Source: Imtechella halotolerans
GTDB taxonomy: Bacteria > Bacteroidota > Bacteroidia > Flavobacteriales > Flavobacteriaceae
Assembly (NCBI RefSeq): GCF_028743515.2
Contig: NZ_CP117969.2
Span: 253,001 to 317,000 of the forward strand
Length of the DNA stretch: 64,000 nucleotides
Direction of reading: 5' to 3'
The position numbers were made by a program, and so were the translations under genes. The notes beneath the pieces are model-generated. The model was not told the origin of the DNA, made no database searches, and saw only the letters and a program-made list of their open reading frames with translations. Shown here piece after piece: positions 62,463 to 64,000 of the stretch (the stretch's first letter is position 1; each line of letters starts with the position of its first letter).

Positions 62463-63050
62463 TTAAAATTGGGTTATTCGACTGTTGATTTTTTCTTGCA
62501 TTTTGCGAAATGATATCACCTCTTTATATCGTTTAGTTTTTAAGCTGACTTCAACTAGAAGCTCATCAGATTGGGATTCATGCACTTTTAAAAGTGTAGC
62601 GCGTTCGGCATCTGTCATTTTTAAAAAGTGGCTCGTTAGTATTTTATCTACATACGAAATACTTTCCATGGCATATACAAGGATGTCCTCAAAGGAGGTA
62701 ATAACTTGTGGAATTTCCTCGTAGGTAATGTATGGCGAGTTTATAATGCTTTTTACGTCCCTGTTAACCATGTTCAGTAATTGTTGGTTGTTTTTAACCA
62801 ATTTTTTAACTGCATTTAGCTGGCGTACTGTTGTGCTAACCTGTTCAATATGGTCTTTCTGTTCCTTAAGAAATTCAACTGTTTTCAATAACTGAGAAGT
62901 TTGCTTAGCGGATTCCACAAGTTGTTTAGCAAGACTGATAAAGTTTGTGTTGTCATAGACAGGCATTCCCTGTCCCATGGAACTGGTAGGTAATAAAATG
63001 ACTAAGATCATGACCACCACCGAAATGTTTAGTTTTTTAATTGGATTCAT
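62463..63050 (-). CDS. Conjugative transposon TraI-like (DUF4141/VirB5-type) protein
   Basis: The protein has 195 residues. A signal peptide (about 8-26, VVVMILVILLPTSSMGQG) precedes a helical domain with long coiled-coil-like stretches (SLAKQLVESAKQTSQLLKTV, MQEKINSRITQF). Size, signal and position between the TraG ATPase and TraJ fit TraI of Bacteroidetes conjugative transposons (DUF4141), which is compared with VirB5. No catalytic motif is seen. The call depends mainly on gene order. Confidence 0.65.
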   Translation of the reverse strand: MNPIKKLNISVVVMILVILLPTSSMGQGMPVYDNTNFISLAKQLVESAKQTSQLLKTVEFLKEQKDHIEQVSTTVRQLNAVKKLVKNNQQLLNMVNRDVKSIINSPYITYEEIPQVITSFEDILVYAMESISYVDKILTSHFLKMTDAERATLLKVHESQSDELLVEVSLKTKRYKEVISFRKMQEKINSRITQF

Positions 63051-63062
63051 AGGTATAAAGTT

Positions 63063-64000
63063 TTAATGATTACTCTGTGTTTTGTTATTGTGTAAGAAAT
63101 TTTTAATTGCTATTTCCATATTTCCAGTTGAATTATAATACCTCATAATAGTTTCGTTTTCCACCCCATCAGTGAGGTATGCTGCGTAGACTTCTGGGGG
63201 TACTTCTAATCGGAAGACATTACTTTCACTCCCTATTTTGATGAATATTTCAGTAAATTTTCGGATCCCAGTTAGGTTATTCCTTAAGGAGTATAACTGA
63301 TGGAGGTCATGGATTGAAAGATTTAAACGGGTCCTTAATTCTTCGTATCCTTTTTCGTTTTTTAGACTATAAATAACCTGGGTGTTTTCAAGTATACTGG
63401 CAGAGGTGCAATTATTAGGTAGTTGATTTATAGATTGAAGGATAATACCTATGGCACCATTTTGTTTGCGAATAGCTTGGTAATAGAACTCAACACTTTC
63501 CAGAACTCCCTTGAATTTAAGCTGCTTAGCAAATTCGTCGAAAAGTATAATTCCTTTATCTGTTCTATTATTCCAAATGGTTCTTTGAATGGCAGACTTA
63601 ATTAGTTTAAGCATTACCGACAGCATTTCTTTATTATCCTTTACTTCGTCTAATTCGAAGACAATCAATTTTTTATCTTCAAGTTTAAAGGTTTGATCAG
63701 TGCCCGGAGTAAACAAAAAACCGTATAAACCATCCTTAACATATTCCGAAAGGATATGCAAAAAGTTATAGGTGCTAAAGTGCTTTTCACTTAATGTCAA
63801 CGTAGAACTAAGAGTCTCTTTCTTGCGGTCCACAAAATCATAAAATGATGTCAAAGAATGGTCTGAGTGAATTTGTTGATAATAGTATAGCATTACCTTT
63901 TTCATGGCCACCTCCTTGCCTTTGGATATCTTTTTCCCTTCTGCTAATAATTCCAGAAGGAATACTGATAAATCTTCTATTTTTTCTGGAGTTAGGTCTG
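63063..64000 (-). CDS. traG: TraG-type conjugation ATPase (VirB4-like), C-terminal part, cut by the window end
   Basis: The frame is open from 63063 to base 64000, so the gene begins outside the window; the GTG at 63911 is internal. Walker B is GIILFDEFAKQL, followed by a sensor-like GIILQSINQLP and C-terminal features of VirB4/TraG proteins (NTQVIYSLKNEKGYEELRTRL, LEVPPEVYAAYLTDGVEN). TraG supplies energy for assembly or transport in the transfer machine at the inner membrane. Walker A would lie beyond the window. Confidence 0.85.
   Translation of the reverse strand, partial: DLTPEKIEDLSVFLLELLAEGKKISKGKEVAMKKVMLYYYQQIHSDHSLTSFYDFVDRKKETLSSTLTLSEKHFSTYNFLHILSEYVKDGLYGFLFTPGTDQTFKLEDKKLIVFELDEVKDNKEMLSVMLKLIKSAIQRTIWNNRTDKGIILFDEFAKQLKFKGVLESVEFYYQAIRKQNGAIGIILQSINQLPNNCTSASILENTQVIYSLKNEKGYEELRTRLNLSIHDLHQLYSLRNNLTGIRKFTEIFIKIGSESNVFRLEVPPEVYAAYLTDGVENETIMRYYNSTGNMEIAIKNFLHNNKTQSNH

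Noticed and set aside
1-64000. CRISPR arrays, rRNA and tRNA genes
   Set aside because: No regularly spaced direct repeats, rRNA-like blocks or cloverleaf-like intergenic sequences were found on reading the intergenic regions.

Overview
The window is AT-rich chromosomal DNA of a member of the Bacteroidota, almost certainly Flavobacteriaceae. The signs are: a C-terminal type IX secretion sorting domain (39801-44267), many DUF families typical of this group (DUF4197, DUF1684, DUF4920), Bacteroidetes-type promoters (TTG, about 17-21 bases, TAnnTTTG) instead of clear Shine-Dalgarno sites, TPR and LytS/LytTR signalling proteins, a flavobacterial DnaJ with only two CxxCxGxG motifs, and Bacteroidetes-type conjugation genes (TraG, I, J, K, M, N) at the right edge.

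Left part (1-16.2 kb): the end of purM, an adenosylcobalamin-dependent ribonucleotide reductase (nrdJ), rluF, prfA, pyrF, an SMR transporter, a BtuF-like metal/cobalamin binding protein and a DUF4197 lipoprotein. Next comes a four-gene set that looks like synthase-dependent exopolysaccharide export (membrane HEAT protein, GT2 synthase, TPR/YaiO outer-membrane barrel, single-domain response regulator). It is followed by icmF, a fused B12-dependent isobutyryl-CoA mutase whose substrate-pocket residues fit the isobutyryl rather than the methylmalonyl type. Two B12 enzymes and a possible B12-binding protein lie within 16 kb.

Middle (16.3-38.8 kb): a 33-residue peptide with 11 cysteines, too short for ordinary ORF calling, sits directly before a SigZ-like ECF sigma factor. 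Then follow a degenerate alpha/beta hydrolase, an Lrp regulator, and an MFS exporter preceded by a 22-codon leader ORF and an intrinsic terminator (a candidate ribosome-mediated attenuator). After these come DUF1684, SRPBCC/GyrI-like, MazG-like, GH2, ilvE, DUF4920, mnmD, a TIGR01777 oxidoreductase, grpE-dnaJ, a candidate small RNA, an ABC-2 exporter, MscS, a sigma-54-type response regulator without a DNA-binding domain, PPK2, an M28 peptidase and xerD.

Accessory block (38.9-47.5 kb): between xerD and aroQ, which are neighbours in related genomes as far as I recall, lie a small outer-membrane barrel protein, a 1488-residue secreted subtilisin-like/MBG protein, a membrane TPR protein with a complete class III nucleotide cyclase domain, a stand-alone PycTM-like (DUF5706) membrane protein and a stand-alone HD phosphohydrolase. 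This looks like a cyclic-nucleotide signalling or defence module related to Pycsar, but with adenylyl-type cyclase residues and with the usual HD-PycTM fusion split in two. It is my strongest candidate for something undescribed.

Right part (47.5-64 kb): aroQ, a diphthine-ammonia-ligase-like protein, lpdA, a lysoplasmalogenase-like protein, a LytS/2TM/LytTR signalling operon, an FAD-dependent oxidoreductase, a PepSY protein, a BNR/sortilin-like repeat protein, and then the edge of an integrative/conjugative element on the minus strand (traN, traM, traK, traJ, traI-like, traG) running off the window. No rRNA, tRNA or CRISPR array was seen.
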